35,110 nucleotides of DNA from Vibrio rumoiensis 1S-45 (GCF_000286955.2 NZ_AJYK02000055.1:1-35110); one strand, 5' to 3'; positions 22,680 to 33,156 are shown, counted from the stretch's first letter. Made by a program: numbers and translations. The notes: generated by a model from the letters alone, not told the origin.

Positions 22680-24401
22680 TTATAAGCGTTGATGTAAACG
22701 CTGATATAAACCTTGTTGAGCCAGTAACTCACGATGAGTTCCTTGTTCAACGACCTTACCCTGTTCCATTAAACAAATACTATCCATGCGATCAAGGCCG
22801 ACTAAGCGGTGAGTGACAAACACAACCGTCTTACCTTGTGAATGCTGTTCCAGTAATTGCATGATTTGATGTTCAGTTTGTTTATCTAGACCTTCAGTTG
22901 GTTCATCTAGCAATAAAATTGGTGCATTGTGCAAAATAGCACGAGCGATACCAACGCGACGTTTTTCACCACCAGACAATTGACGACCACCATCGCCTAG
23001 CCAAGTGTCTAATCCTAAACCTTCATTTAAATGTTCAAGACCGACTTGTTTTAAAATGCTCAGTAGCTCTTCATCATTCGCTGTAGGCTTAGCTAAATGT
23101 AAGTTGTCTTTTAATGTGCCATTTAATATATCAACTCGTTGGCTCACCACTGAAATGGATTCGCGCAAGCCTTTTTCTGTCCACTGGGTAATGGGACTAT
23201 TGCCGATATGCAGTTCTCCAGAAGTAATATCAAATTGACGAGTAAGTAACTGAAGTAACGTTGATTTACCCGAACCAGTTTGACCCACAATGGCCATTTT
23301 TTGCCCCGATTTTAACGATAGTGATACACCATCTAACGCAAAATTTTCACTCTCATAGTATTTAAACTTCACATCGTTTAGTGCCAGGCTGTATTCTTGG
23401 GCATGTTCTGTGCCGGATTCAGGGAAAACAATGTCAGGCGTTGCATGTAAAATTTCATTTAATCGTCTGGCTGATTCAAGTGTTTGCCCTAAGTATTGAA
23501 ATGCACCAGCAATTGGCATTAATAGCTCAAAACTTGCCATGGTTGCAAAAGCCATAAGAGCGACCATTGGGCCTGGTGGTTGACCATTCACACCATCGGC
23601 TGCCATCCAAATGATCAGAACTAAGCTCCAACCATTAGCAAGAAGAAGTAGGGCACTTGCAAGACCAGTATAATGCGCGTTTTTGAATTGGTTTTTTACT
23701 AAGTTATCCTGATGTTCACTAATGGCTTGTCTATATTTAGGTTCTGCACCAAATAGAATTAATTCACTGTGCCCTTGAACCCAATCCAGCGTGGCAATTC
23801 GTAATTTTGCTTTATTTTGCGTGAGAGTTTCACCATTTTGCTTGCCTAACTTGTAGAAAATAATCGGCCAAAGCAAAAGCAAGGTTAGTAAAATCGCGCC
23901 AAGGGTTAAGCCTATGGTGAGATCAAACCATGCAAGAAGAAACGTTAACGATACGATACCAAAGATGCCCACAATAATTGGGCTCACTAAACGTAAATAC
24001 ACATGATCCATGGCATCTACGTCGGCCACTAATCGGTTGAGTAAATCCGCATCACGCAGTTTAGACAGACGACCAGGGATCAACGGCGTTAACTTCTTAA
24101 AGAAGAAAATCCGTAAATCTGCCAACAATTTGAATGTGGCGTCGTGGCTAACAACACGCTCACCCCAACGCCCGGCAGTTCTTGCCATGGCGAAACCACG
24201 AACCCCACCACCTGGCAGCATATAGTTAAAGGTTTCACGAGCAATGGTTAAACCGGCAACAGAGGCCGCCGCAATAAACCAACCAGATAATGTTAATAAG
24301 CCAATCGATGCGACTAAGGTCGCAAAAGCTAAGAGCATCCCGAGAGATAAACTAAACCAGTGCTTTCTATATAACTTGAGATAAGGTGCTAACTCACGCA
24401 T
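22680..24401 (-). CDS. cydC: ABC exporter subunit CydC (glutathione/cysteine export for cytochrome bd)
   Basis: This 573-residue half-transporter has an N-terminal six-helix membrane domain and a C-terminal ATPase. With CydD it forms the inner-membrane heterodimer that exports cysteine and glutathione (and binds haem), and is needed to assemble cytochrome bd. The ATPase shows Walker A GQTGSGKST, signature LSGGEKRRVGIARAI, Walker B ILLLDEPTEGLD and the H-loop VVFVTHRL. The N-terminus contains LTLSGWFIAA and the GGGVRGFAMARTAGRWGERV segment characteristic of CydC. The start overlaps the cydD stop by 8 bp, so the pair is translationally coupled. Confidence 0.96.
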   Translation of the reverse strand: MRELAPYLKLYRKHWFSLSLGMLLAFATLVASIGLLTLSGWFIAAASVAGLTIARETFNYMLPGGGVRGFAMARTAGRWGERVVSHDATFKLLADLRIFFFKKLTPLIPGRLSKLRDADLLNRLVADVDAMDHVYLRLVSPIIVGIFGIVSLTFLLAWFDLTIGLTLGAILLTLLLLWPIIFYKLGKQNGETLTQNKAKLRIATLDWVQGHSELILFGAEPKYRQAISEHQDNLVKNQFKNAHYTGLASALLLLANGWSLVLIIWMAADGVNGQPPGPMVALMAFATMASFELLMPIAGAFQYLGQTLESARRLNEILHATPDIVFPESGTEHAQEYSLALNDVKFKYYESENFALDGVSLSLKSGQKMAIVGQTGSGKSTLLQLLTRQFDITSGELHIGNSPITQWTEKGLRESISVVSQRVDILNGTLKDNLHLAKPTANDEELLSILKQVGLEHLNEGLGLDTWLGDGGRQLSGGEKRRVGIARAILHNAPILLLDEPTEGLDKQTEHQIMQLLEQHSQGKTVVFVTHRLVGLDRMDSICLMEQGKVVEQGTHRELLAQQGLYQRLHQRL

Positions 24402-26196
24402 CTAAATTCCCCTTATTCTCGCTATCGATTTCTACTTTTGCTGATAGCATTTGAGCAAATAATCCGACTTCTTTAATTTCATTATAATGACCAGATTGAA
24501 CAATTTGACCTGATTGCATAACAAGAATATTTTTTACCGTTTTTAAGTGGTCGAGCTGGTGAGTAACCATCAAGGTTGTTTTACCCACAGTGTTGTTATT
24601 CAGTGCGGTAGCGACGAGGTGCTCACTGTGAGCATCAAGACTAGCCGTTGGTTCATCCAATAACCAAAACTGGCCGTTTTGTAACATGGCGCGAGCTAAA
24701 GCAATGCGTTGGGCTTGTCCAACCGATAGGCCGCCAGATCGATCACTCACGTGATAATCCAAACCATGAGTTTCAATGAATTCATCAGCAAAGGCATCTT
24801 TTAATGCTTTAGTTACTTCTTGTTCTGATATGTTTTGCTGACCTAATGTGACGTTCTCATAAATAGTGCCATTGACTAAAAGTGGATTTTGACCGACCCA
24901 GCTAATGTTTTGTCTCCAACTTTTTAAATCAAGGTCTTTCACTTCAATGCCATTGATCTTTAACGATCCTTGATAAGGAAGAAAGCCAAGAATTGCGTTA
25001 ATTAAGCTGGTTTTACCTGCACCACTTGGTCCAACTAAGGCGGTGGTTTGGCTGGTGTTCATTGAGAATGAAATAGGCCCTACGAGCTTTATTTTTTGAG
25101 AATCTTTGTTTTTCTCAGAGCTATACACTTCTAAATTTTCAGCCGTAATGGTGATGGATTCAGGGTTTGGAAGTGGGGTGCTGCCCGATTTTGCTGCCTC
25201 TACATCGGCTTCTAAAAATTCCACCAAACTTTCTGCTGCACCTAAGGCCTGAGCTTTAGCATGGTAGTAAGTCCCTAGATCACGTAATGGCTGATAAAAC
25301 TCAGGGGCTAGAATTAAGATAAATAACCCAGTGAATAAGGTGATACCCGCACCATAATAGCCAAAGTTCAATTCACCAATGTAGCTAAAGCCAAAATAGA
25401 CGGCGGTAATAGCGATAGAGATTGAAGTGAAAAACTCTAAAACCGCAGAGGATAAAAACGCGATGCGTAATACATCCATAGTGCTTTTGCGTAACACTTC
25501 AGATGCGCCACGCAATAATTCTGTTTCAGATTCTGCACGGTGAAATAAACGGATGGTAGTCATCGATTGTAGGCGGTCGTAGAAATGCCCAGATAATCGT
25601 TGCAGTGCTTTAAAGTTCTTTTTATTGGCATCCGCGGCTTTCATGCCAACTAACGCCATAAACATCGGTACAAGTGGCGCGGTGATTAAGAAGATTAAGC
25701 CAGCAGCCCAGTTGAATGGAAAAACAACCACCAGAATGATAAAGGGAATGAATACCGCCAGTGACATTTGAGGTAAGTAACGAGAGAAGAAATCTTGCAT
25801 TTCTTCCACTTGTTCCAGTAAAAGTGTTGCCCATGTTCCGGCTGGTTTCCCTTTAATATAAGCCGGGCCTAAGTCTCGTAATTTATCTAATATTTGTTGG
25901 CGAATATAAATGCGAACATACTCACCGCAACGATAACCTGCAATTTCACGTCCCCACGTACAAACCGCTCGCCCAACAATCATTAGCGCTAATCCAATAA
26001 AAGAAGGCACTAATTGATGTTTATCGGTTTGTTCTATGATGATGTTATGCAAAATAGAGGCGAGAAAACCAGCTTGACCGAGTAAAAATACGGTCGAAAG
26101 TACGCCTAAGCCGATGGTCGTGAATAGCCAAAATTTAGCCAATTTACCTTGTTGTTTTAGCCACTTATTTAGATGGCTTCTGTGCTGTTTATCCAT
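24394..26196 (-). CDS. cydD: ABC exporter subunit CydD
   Basis: This 600-residue partner of CydC has a membrane domain, then an ATPase with Walker A GPSGAGKTSLIN, signature LSVGQAQRIALARAML, Walker B FWLLDEPTASLD and an H-loop in LMVTHQLDH. The signature second Gly is Val (LSVGQ), a substitution found in many CydD proteins. The start is ATG 26194-26196 with a weak ribosome binding site. It is the first gene of the cydDC operon and is followed by cydC with an 8-bp overlap. trxB lies upstream on the same strand, 217 bp away, the classical enterobacterial and Vibrio order, but a hairpin after trxB suggests separate transcripts. The cydAB oxidase genes are not in the window. Confidence 0.96.
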   Translation of the reverse strand: MDKQHRSHLNKWLKQQGKLAKFWLFTTIGLGVLSTVFLLGQAGFLASILHNIIIEQTDKHQLVPSFIGLALMIVGRAVCTWGREIAGYRCGEYVRIYIRQQILDKLRDLGPAYIKGKPAGTWATLLLEQVEEMQDFFSRYLPQMSLAVFIPFIILVVVFPFNWAAGLIFLITAPLVPMFMALVGMKAADANKKNFKALQRLSGHFYDRLQSMTTIRLFHRAESETELLRGASEVLRKSTMDVLRIAFLSSAVLEFFTSISIAITAVYFGFSYIGELNFGYYGAGITLFTGLFILILAPEFYQPLRDLGTYYHAKAQALGAAESLVEFLEADVEAAKSGSTPLPNPESITITAENLEVYSSEKNKDSQKIKLVGPISFSMNTSQTTALVGPSGAGKTSLINAILGFLPYQGSLKINGIEVKDLDLKSWRQNISWVGQNPLLVNGTIYENVTLGQQNISEQEVTKALKDAFADEFIETHGLDYHVSDRSGGLSVGQAQRIALARAMLQNGQFWLLDEPTASLDAHSEHLVATALNNNTVGKTTLMVTHQLDHLKTVKNILVMQSGQIVQSGHYNEIKEVGLFAQMLSAKVEIDSENKGNLDA

Positions 26197-26378
26197 GTAA
26201 GACTGATTCCCAACTGGATTTTAAAAAGAGACAGGGCTGCATCGACGTTGCAAGTTGCACTGAACATCATAGATGCGAGATGACAATAAAATAAGGCTGA
26301 ACAACGTGATGATTTAGCTGTAGGACAGGGATAAATTCAATTCGTTCAGCTTTATTTTCAATTAGTTAATCACCATAA

Positions 26379-26399
26379 AAGAGGGGGGATTACCCTCTT
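26379..26399 (-). terminator. Probable terminator after trxB
   Basis: A 7-bp stem, AAGAGGG (26379-26385) with CCCTCTT (26393-26399), followed by a short TTTT run on the minus strand, 15 bp past the trxB stop. It is moderate in strength, so some read-through into cydDC is possible. Confidence 0.6.
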
Positions 26400-26413
26400 C
26401 TTATTGGTATTTA

Positions 26414-27698
<1,285 letters not shown>

Positions 27699-28364
27699 AT
27701 GGAACACCTAGTGCTTGATCGAGTTGAACAAGACTTACAGCTTTTTCGCATCGAACCGGAGTTGCTGAAAGCCATGCTACCCAGTTTTGAGTCTCTTCCT
27801 AGAACCAATCACGCCGATGGGCATTACAGATTGAGACGCTATTCAGTCGTGCATTTAATGAATGGAAAAATTGTACCCAGTGATAAGCATGAATTTATGC
27901 AAACCAGTGATATTAATCATTTTCAAGGGGATGTGGTTCGCCGTTTTGAATCTATCGAAAATGAAGTACTACAAAGTCAGGGCTTATTAACGTTGTGTCA
28001 ATTATTTACGCAAGCGAATGATTTACCCAATGGGCAAGAGATAGAGATACACCAAATGAGGGTGGTTAGTGTGTTGGATGAAACGCCCGTTGCACCTGAA
28101 GGGGTTCACCAAGATGGCTTTGATCACATCGCTTTAATTGGCGTGGCGAGGCACAATATCGTGGGAGGAGAAGTCATGCTTTACAATGATAGCCATCAAG
28201 CACCATTTTTTAGGAAAGTGTTAGAAGATGGTGAAATTGCGATTCTTGATGACCATCACTTTTGGCACAACGCTCAACCGATACGGGCGATAGAACACGA
28301 TAAAAATGGTTATATGGACATTATGGTTTTCACTGCGAAGGAAGGGCGAAATGTTCAGAACTGA
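27699..28364 (+). CDS. Putative 2OG-Fe(II) dioxygenase (isoleucine-hydroxylase-like family)
   Basis: This 221-residue protein resembles the 2OG-Fe_Oxy_2 family, which includes bacterial L-isoleucine 4-hydroxylase. The iron triad can be seen as H137-x-D139 in GVHQDGFDHIALIG and H190 in HFWHNAQPI. The upstream EIEIHQMRVV strand is also family-like. At the place where family members usually have an Arg-Asp pair that binds 2-oxoglutarate, this protein reads YMDIMVF, with Met206 in place of Arg. So it may use another residue, another cosubstrate, or be inactive. The frame opens at a GTG 17 codons upstream, but ATG 27699 has AAGGA at about 9 nt. It overlaps the next gene by 14 bp, so the two products probably work together. 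V. cholerae carries the same pair beside trxB (VC1183 and VC1184, by my recollection). Confidence 0.8.
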   Translation: MEHLVLDRVEQDLQLFRIEPELLKAMLPSFESLPRTNHADGHYRLRRYSVVHLMNGKIVPSDKHEFMQTSDINHFQGDVVRRFESIENEVLQSQGLLTLCQLFTQANDLPNGQEIEIHQMRVVSVLDETPVAPEGVHQDGFDHIALIGVARHNIVGGEVMLYNDSHQAPFFRKVLEDGEIAILDDHHFWHNAQPIRAIEHDKNGYMDIMVFTAKEGRNVQN

Positions 28365-29598
28365 TTTTCCAATTAATGCAGTTCGCCAGACTTTTCCCGC
28401 ACTGCAACAAACGCATAACGATAAACCTGTGGTTTTTCTAGATGGGCCAGGAGGCTCTCAAATTCCTGACGTTGTATTACAAAGCATGTTGGCTTATTTG
28501 AGTCATTATAATGCCAATCTAGGTGGGGCATTTTTCTCAAGTCAAATAACTACGAATACCATGAACGAAGCCCGTTATTATGGAGCAAGCTTGATAAATG
28601 CTGAGCAGCCAGAGAATATTGTTTTTGGCGCTAACATGACGAGCTTGACGTTCCATATGAGCCGAACCATTGCGAGAAGGTGGCAATCAGGAGATGAAAT
28701 TATCGTCACCAATCTCGATCATTACGCGAATGTATCGAGTTGGCAGCAGGCTGCACAAGATAAAGGTGTTTTGGTGCATCAAATTGATGTTTGCCTACCT
28801 GAATGCGATTTAGATTACGAACATTTGGCTAGTGTCGTCAATGAAAAGACCAAACTGATTGCCGTTACTATGGCATCCAATACTACTGGAACCATTGTTG
28901 ATATAAAGCGAGTAGTGGCATTGGCAAAATCGGTAGGAGCGATGGTGTATGTGGATGCAGTTCATTACGCGCCACATTACCTGATTGATGTTCAAGATCT
29001 AGGGTGTGATTTTTTGGTGTGTTCTGCGTATAAGTTTTTTGGGCCTCATATTGGTTTAATGTACATTGCGCCCAAATGGTTAAAAGCACTTAATCCATAC
29101 AAGGTAGAGCCTGCAACTGATATTGGGCCGGGGCGCTATGAAACTGGAACACAAAGCTTTGAAGCATTGGCTGGTTTGATTGCTTGTGTTGAACACCTTG
29201 GGTCACTTGGAGATAAAAAACAGCCATTAAGGCAACGCTTAGAGCGCAGTTATGAGCAATATCAGCGTTATGAGCATCAATTGACGGAATATTTTCTAGA
29301 AAAGCTGCAACGATTTCCTCAGGTGAGGTTGTATGGGCATTCTAATTTACAATCTGGGCGAACACCGACCTTCGCATTAAAAGTTTCTGGGAAAAACGCT
29401 TTAGAAATCGCTCAAACGCTCGCGACAAACAATATTTGTGTTTGGAGTGGGCACTTCTATGCCAAAGGTTTGGTTGAACAACTTAGGTGTGAAAACGAGG
29501 GCGGTTTACTGCGGGTTGGTTTGATGCATTACAATACGGTAGATGAGATTGATGCCTTCTTTGAGCATTTTGAACAATGTTTGAATTCTGCATCTTGA
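28351..29598 (+). CDS. Class-V aminotransferase-fold PLP enzyme, VC1184 type
   Basis: This 415-residue PLP enzyme resembles the cysteine-desulfurase-like VC1184 subfamily. PLP-site features are FLDGPGGSQIP near the N-terminus, the D202/H205 segment VDAVHYAPH, and the Schiff-base lysine K228 in CSAYKFFGPHIG. In true SufS/CsdA enzymes a catalytic Cys lies in a GHHCA segment. The equivalent place here reads SGHFYAKGL, with Tyr where Cys would be, so it is unlikely to be a desulfurase. The frame opens 15 codons earlier, but ATG 28351 has GAAGGAAGG at a normal distance. It is coupled to the dioxygenase-like gene by a 14-bp overlap. The real substrate, probably an amino acid or amine, is unknown. 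Its last codons and stop are formed by a dispersed repeat (29589-29613). Confidence 0.87.
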   Translation: MFRTDFPINAVRQTFPALQQTHNDKPVVFLDGPGGSQIPDVVLQSMLAYLSHYNANLGGAFFSSQITTNTMNEARYYGASLINAEQPENIVFGANMTSLTFHMSRTIARRWQSGDEIIVTNLDHYANVSSWQQAAQDKGVLVHQIDVCLPECDLDYEHLASVVNEKTKLIAVTMASNTTGTIVDIKRVVALAKSVGAMVYVDAVHYAPHYLIDVQDLGCDFLVCSAYKFFGPHIGLMYIAPKWLKALNPYKVEPATDIGPGRYETGTQSFEALAGLIACVEHLGSLGDKKQPLRQRLERSYEQYQRYEHQLTEYFLEKLQRFPQVRLYGHSNLQSGRTPTFALKVSGKNALEIAQTLATNNICVWSGHFYAKGLVEQLRCENEGGLLRVGLMHYNTVDEIDAFFEHFEQCLNSAS

Positions 29599-29613
29599 AG
29601 TCACTTGTCTATA
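29589..29613. repeat. Copy of a dispersed palindrome-derived repeat overlapping a gene end
   Basis: TGCATCTTGAAGTCACTTG followed by TCTATA matches in reverse the ACCCAAGT-type repeats at 16942, 19789 and 19901. The stop codon (TGA, 29596-29598) of the VC1184-type gene lies inside it. Confidence 0.5.
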
Positions 29614-29660
29614 GATATATTGAAGACAGATTTCATTTTTAAAAGTGAACGGTTTAAAGT

Positions 29661-29684
29661 GAATGGTTCAAAAGAGAACCATTC
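29661..29684. terminator. Hairpin between convergent genes, probable terminator
   Basis: A 9-bp perfect stem, GAATGGTTC (29661-29669) with GAACCATTC (29676-29684), and a 6-nt loop. It is not GC-rich and lacks a long T-run, so termination strength is uncertain. Confidence 0.5.
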
Positions 29685-29707
29685 AAAATACAGTTCTTTA
29701 AAGAGGG

Positions 29708-30535
29708 TTATTCAAAAGTAACTTCGTACGAGGTAAATTTACGGATATTGATCACGCCAGTATCCAGAATCAGGTATTGACCTTTTATCCCTTTTAATAC
29801 ACCAGAAACCACTGGATTTTTGTCAAAATTATGCGAGGTAATTTTCACTGGATGTTCATTGACCGGGTATACAATAGGGGTAATATCACCGTCCAAAATT
29901 TGTACTGAATCTGGGCCATACTGTTGACGAACTGATTCAATCGTAGGTTCAATGAGCGGTAAAAGTTCAGCAAACTTTTCTTCTAATGCAATAGGGCTGC
30001 CATCTTCTTTTAGCAAGGTTCGCCAATTGGTTTTATCTGCAATATGTTTGGCTAACTCGACTTCGATAAGCCCAGAGATATGTCGGGTTTTTACTTTGAA
30101 GATCGGTAAGCCTTGAGTCGCGCCTTGATCAATCCATCTCGTTGGGATCTGGGTGTGGCGGGTAATTCCGACTTTCAAGCTTGAAGTATTCGATAAGTAG
30201 ACATAATGATCCACCATGCAGTTGGCTTCGCCCCATTCGGGTTCACGGCATGTGCCTGCTTCATAATGGCAGGTTTCAGGTTTCATAATACACATATCGC
30301 AACTAGCCAGTTTTCTCATACAGACAAAGCAATGGCCTTGTGAATAGCTTTTTTTGGTTTTTTTTCCGCAAGAAGAACAAAAGATATTACCAGTATGAGT
30401 TAAGGTAATACTTTGTCCAATATATTGGTTTAATTCAACTAACTGTTCACCAATAGGGATGGAATATTGAACTTGGTGATGGGGATCTAGGCTTGAATGT
30501 AATTTTGAAAGAATTCCAGTGACGGTAAATGACAT
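29708..30535 (-). CDS. DUF2797 family Cys-rich protein
   Basis: This 275-residue protein belongs to the DUF2797 family, whose function is unknown. A Cys cluster spans residues 53-106: C53-x2-C56, C69-x2-C72, C79-x2-C82, C89, C96 and C106. This is enough for two zinc sites. A segment at 110-139 reads YVYLSNTSSLKVGITR … RWIDQGAT. Its Tyr-Val-Tyr-Leu start, Lys-Val-Gly-Ile-x-Arg centre and later Trp resemble the core of GIY-YIG-type nuclease folds, a resemblance I judge by eye. The remainder is mixed alpha/beta. The ribosome binding site before ATG 30535 is weak. It converges with the VC1184-type gene and diverges from the GGDEF gene. Confidence 0.85.
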   Translation of the reverse strand: MSFTVTGILSKLHSSLDPHHQVQYSIPIGEQLVELNQYIGQSITLTHTGNIFCSSCGKKTKKSYSQGHCFVCMRKLASCDMCIMKPETCHYEAGTCREPEWGEANCMVDHYVYLSNTSSLKVGITRHTQIPTRWIDQGATQGLPIFKVKTRHISGLIEVELAKHIADKTNWRTLLKEDGSPIALEEKFAELLPLIEPTIESVRQQYGPDSVQILDGDITPIVYPVNEHPVKITSHNFDKNPVVSGVLKGIKGQYLILDTGVINIRKFTSYEVTFE

Positions 30536-30839
30536 GCTTATACTCTATTATTGATTTATGTGCAGTGTATCTAAATTATAGTGATTTTGGTATATGCGGA
30601 CAGAGTTTATGATACTAGTTATATATTTTTTGTTAGGATTCAGTGAGTATATTCGTGCTATTAATTGTAAATAAAATTATACAAGAAGTGTAAACGTAAT
30701 GAGCAGTCGATGTTTGTGTATTCTACTTGAATAGCCTGGCATGACTTACTTTTAGTATGGTTTTATAATATGATCGATTCACTGAGAACCTGAATATCAA
30801 AATCTATATTAGTAAATACCGAACACTTAAAAGGCAAAA
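30536..30839. other. Divergent DUF2797 / GGDEF promoter region
   Basis: About 300 bp of AT-rich DNA with no gene seen. The ribosome binding site AAAAGGCAAAA precedes the GGDEF start at 30840. I recognise no operator. Confidence 0.4.
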
Positions 30840-32159
30840 ATGTTAAAATTTAAATTAAATCGTAATAAATCCATTGTTATTATTATAGTTATTAATATTA
30901 TATTGTTTGGTTTATATACGGCATTTGGCCATAATAAAGAGTTGGTTATTTCACCTGATTATTATTCGTATTCAGCAAATAGCGATCAAGTTATTGGAGG
31001 TAAGAGTACAGCTAAATTAAAACTCTTAGATGAATCAGCCTTAATGGATTGTGAATTAAAGAAAAGTGATTATTTGTGGCCGTATTGTGAGATGACAATA
31101 AAGCTAAGTGATGACATCTCTAAAGGTTTAGATCTATCTGGTTATCGCTCTGTGTACCTTGATATCGACTATAAAGGCCCTAAAACGGGAACACATAGAG
31201 TTCGAGTCAATATTCGAAATTATGAACCCAATGTTTTTGATCCTAAAGATGATAATACGTTGAAATACAATGGGGTAGAATATCAAACAGGCTATGGGGA
31301 AGGAGGCCGTGACGTAAGTTATAACAAATTCCAAGTGTTAACTTGGTGGATATTTGATTATCACGTTGGGCTGGATGATTCAGGGGTGAACTTTGATAAT
31401 GTCCCTATGATTCAGATTGCTACCGATTCAGGTTCAACACTTGGGAAGCATGAGATCCGAGTTAATCATATTGTCTTTAAAGGCGATTATATTAAACCAG
31501 TTTGGTTTGCGGCTATTCTTCTTTCTATTTGGATATGTTCTGCGATTGTGTATTTAGTCTTGCAAGTGATTGCTTACAGAAAGCGCGTAAATAAGATGGA
31601 AAAGCACACTCAGCATCTTGATGAACTCAATGTTACTTTGGCGAATAAATATAGCCAAGCCGCTCAAATGGCATTAAAAGATGAGCTAACAGGTATTAGT
31701 AATCGGCACGCTATCCGTGAGTGGTTGGATGCGACTGCAAGAAAAGTACGTTGGGAGCTTTCAAGTTTATCGATTATTTACATGGATATTGACCACTTCA
31801 AGACAGTCAATGATCATTTTGGTCACCAAATTGGCGATCAAGTACTTTGTGAGTTTGCTAAAGTGGTGAGTTCTCAATTGAGAGATGGTGATCACTTTGT
31901 GCGCTGGGGTGGAGAAGAGTTTGTCATCTTTTGTCCTGAAGTAACATTAGATGTTGCAACGAGTATTGCTGAGAGAGTTAGGGCAACGGTTGCAGCTCAT
32001 CAATGGCAAGAGGTTGGTAAAATAACATGCAGTCTAGGTGTGGCCGAAATGAAGCCCACAGAACGTATTGCAGAATTTATTGCAAGAGCCGATGAAGCAT
32101 TATACACCGCTAAAAACAATGGGCGAAATCGTGTAGAAGTGTCTATGAGATTAGATTGA
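30840..32159 (+). CDS. Membrane diguanylate cyclase with periplasmic beta-sandwich-like sensor
   Basis: This 439-residue signalling enzyme makes c-di-GMP from two GTP. Order of parts: a transmembrane helix at about 11-29, a periplasmic domain of about 190 residues, a second helix at about 222-246, a short coiled coil, and a GGDEF domain from about 275. The active site reads G357-G-E-E-F361. The inhibitory I-site R348-x-x-D351 sits five residues before it, so product feedback is expected. The metal-binding DIDHFKTVND is intact. The periplasmic domain is strand-rich (SGYRSVYLDIDYKG, HRVRVNIRNYEPN, KHEIRVNHIVF) and resembles galactose-binding or CIA30-like sandwiches. Cys71 and Cys83 may form a disulfide. 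A carbohydrate or other extracellular ligand is possible but unknown. Confidence 0.93.
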   Translation: MLKFKLNRNKSIVIIIVINIILFGLYTAFGHNKELVISPDYYSYSANSDQVIGGKSTAKLKLLDESALMDCELKKSDYLWPYCEMTIKLSDDISKGLDLSGYRSVYLDIDYKGPKTGTHRVRVNIRNYEPNVFDPKDDNTLKYNGVEYQTGYGEGGRDVSYNKFQVLTWWIFDYHVGLDDSGVNFDNVPMIQIATDSGSTLGKHEIRVNHIVFKGDYIKPVWFAAILLSIWICSAIVYLVLQVIAYRKRVNKMEKHTQHLDELNVTLANKYSQAAQMALKDELTGISNRHAIREWLDATARKVRWELSSLSIIYMDIDHFKTVNDHFGHQIGDQVLCEFAKVVSSQLRDGDHFVRWGGEEFVIFCPEVTLDVATSIAERVRATVAAHQWQEVGKITCSLGVAEMKPTERIAEFIARADEALYTAKNNGRNRVEVSMRLD

Positions 32160-32177
32160 TTTCTTGCTATGCTCGAT

Positions 32178-32942
32178 TCATTCTGTTCCCGATGCTTTGT
32201 TTTGGCTTATGTTCGAGATTGCGTTTGTATCTATATTCATACTTGATTCTATATCCGTTTCCATAATGGGATTAATCGGACCTAAAAATTTAGGTTGAGC
32301 GTTTAATACATAAAGGTCTAAAAAGGCTTTAGTACGAGCAAACACTTCCCTCAAGCGTATTTGGAAACCAGAATCATCTTCCGGTCCAGGAACGGCTAAA
32401 CACTGGGCGCTAATATGGTGATACTGAGCAATGTATAATGCACGCTCACAGTGGAAATCTTGTGTGATAATCAGGAAGTTATCAGCAAGAAATATTTCTC
32501 GTGCACGAATAATGGAATCTAAGGTCCGAAATCCTGCATAATCTAAGTTAATCGAGTCTTCTTTCACACCTGCTTTTAGCAAATCACGTTTCATTGTCCA
32601 CGGTTCATTGTAAGAACGGTGTGCATTATCACCACTTAATAAAAACGATTTTATTTTACCTCGTTTATGTAGCTCTATTGCGGCGTCAATGCGGTGAGAA
32701 TAATAAGTGTTAAGCGTTCGGCCAATGTACTTGCTGGTCCCTAATACCATTGCGACCTCGTATTGAGGAACATCGTCGATATTATGGTAGATGGAACTTT
32801 GTGTTTTCCAGCTGATTATCCTGTCAATAAAGAAGATAGTAAGCAAACACAATAGTCCCATGATCACTAAAGAGGCCAAACCTCTGGTCAGCCACTTGAT
32901 CACTTGGTGTTTTCTTTTGTGTGTTACTGCTATCACTTCCAT
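32178..32942 (-). CDS. sanA: SanA-like DUF218 inner-membrane protein
   Basis: This 254-residue protein has one N-terminal transmembrane helix (about 22-42) and a periplasmic DUF218 domain. It is strongly similar to E. coli SanA along the whole core: MVLGTSKYIG, LLSGDNAHRSYNEPWTMK, LDYAGFRTLDSIIRAREIF, ITQDFHCERALYIAQ and FLGPINPIM. SanA affects envelope permeability and vancomycin tolerance in enterics; its enzymatic activity is uncertain. Compared with E. coli there is a different, Asn/Ser-rich C-terminal tail. It converges on the GGDEF gene with only 18 bp between their stop codons. The start is ATG 32942. Confidence 0.9.
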   Translation of the reverse strand: MEVIAVTHKRKHQVIKWLTRGLASLVIMGLLCLLTIFFIDRIISWKTQSSIYHNIDDVPQYEVAMVLGTSKYIGRTLNTYYSHRIDAAIELHKRGKIKSFLLSGDNAHRSYNEPWTMKRDLLKAGVKEDSINLDYAGFRTLDSIIRAREIFLADNFLIITQDFHCERALYIAQYHHISAQCLAVPGPEDDSGFQIRLREVFARTKAFLDLYVLNAQPKFLGPINPIMETDIESSMNIDTNAISNISQNKASGTE

Positions 32943-33124
32943 GACTGCCTAGAAACCTTGTGTGTAAGAAAGTTCAGATAAGAAAGAATAGAAGGTTCTT
33001 TCTGAAATGAACAATGGTGGTGATATGGTCTTAGTATTGATGCCTTATCCATTGGATCCACCATGAATGCCTACTTGAGTGAAATTTGATGATACCAGTC
33101 AACCTGATGGGTTAAAAATAAAAA

Positions 33125-33156
33125 AGCCCACTTTAATCGAAAAATTAAAATGGGCT
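33125..33156 (-). terminator. Terminator after maeA
   Basis: Stem AGCCCA + TTTAAT (33125-33137) with ATTAAA + TGGGCT (33144-33156), with one internal mismatch and a 6-nt loop. It is followed on the minus strand by a T-run, 35 bp past the maeA stop. Confidence 0.85.

Noticed and set aside
24394..24401. 8-bp overlap of cydD and cydC as a frameshift or error
   Set aside because: Both proteins are full length with intact motifs; the overlap is ordinary translational coupling.
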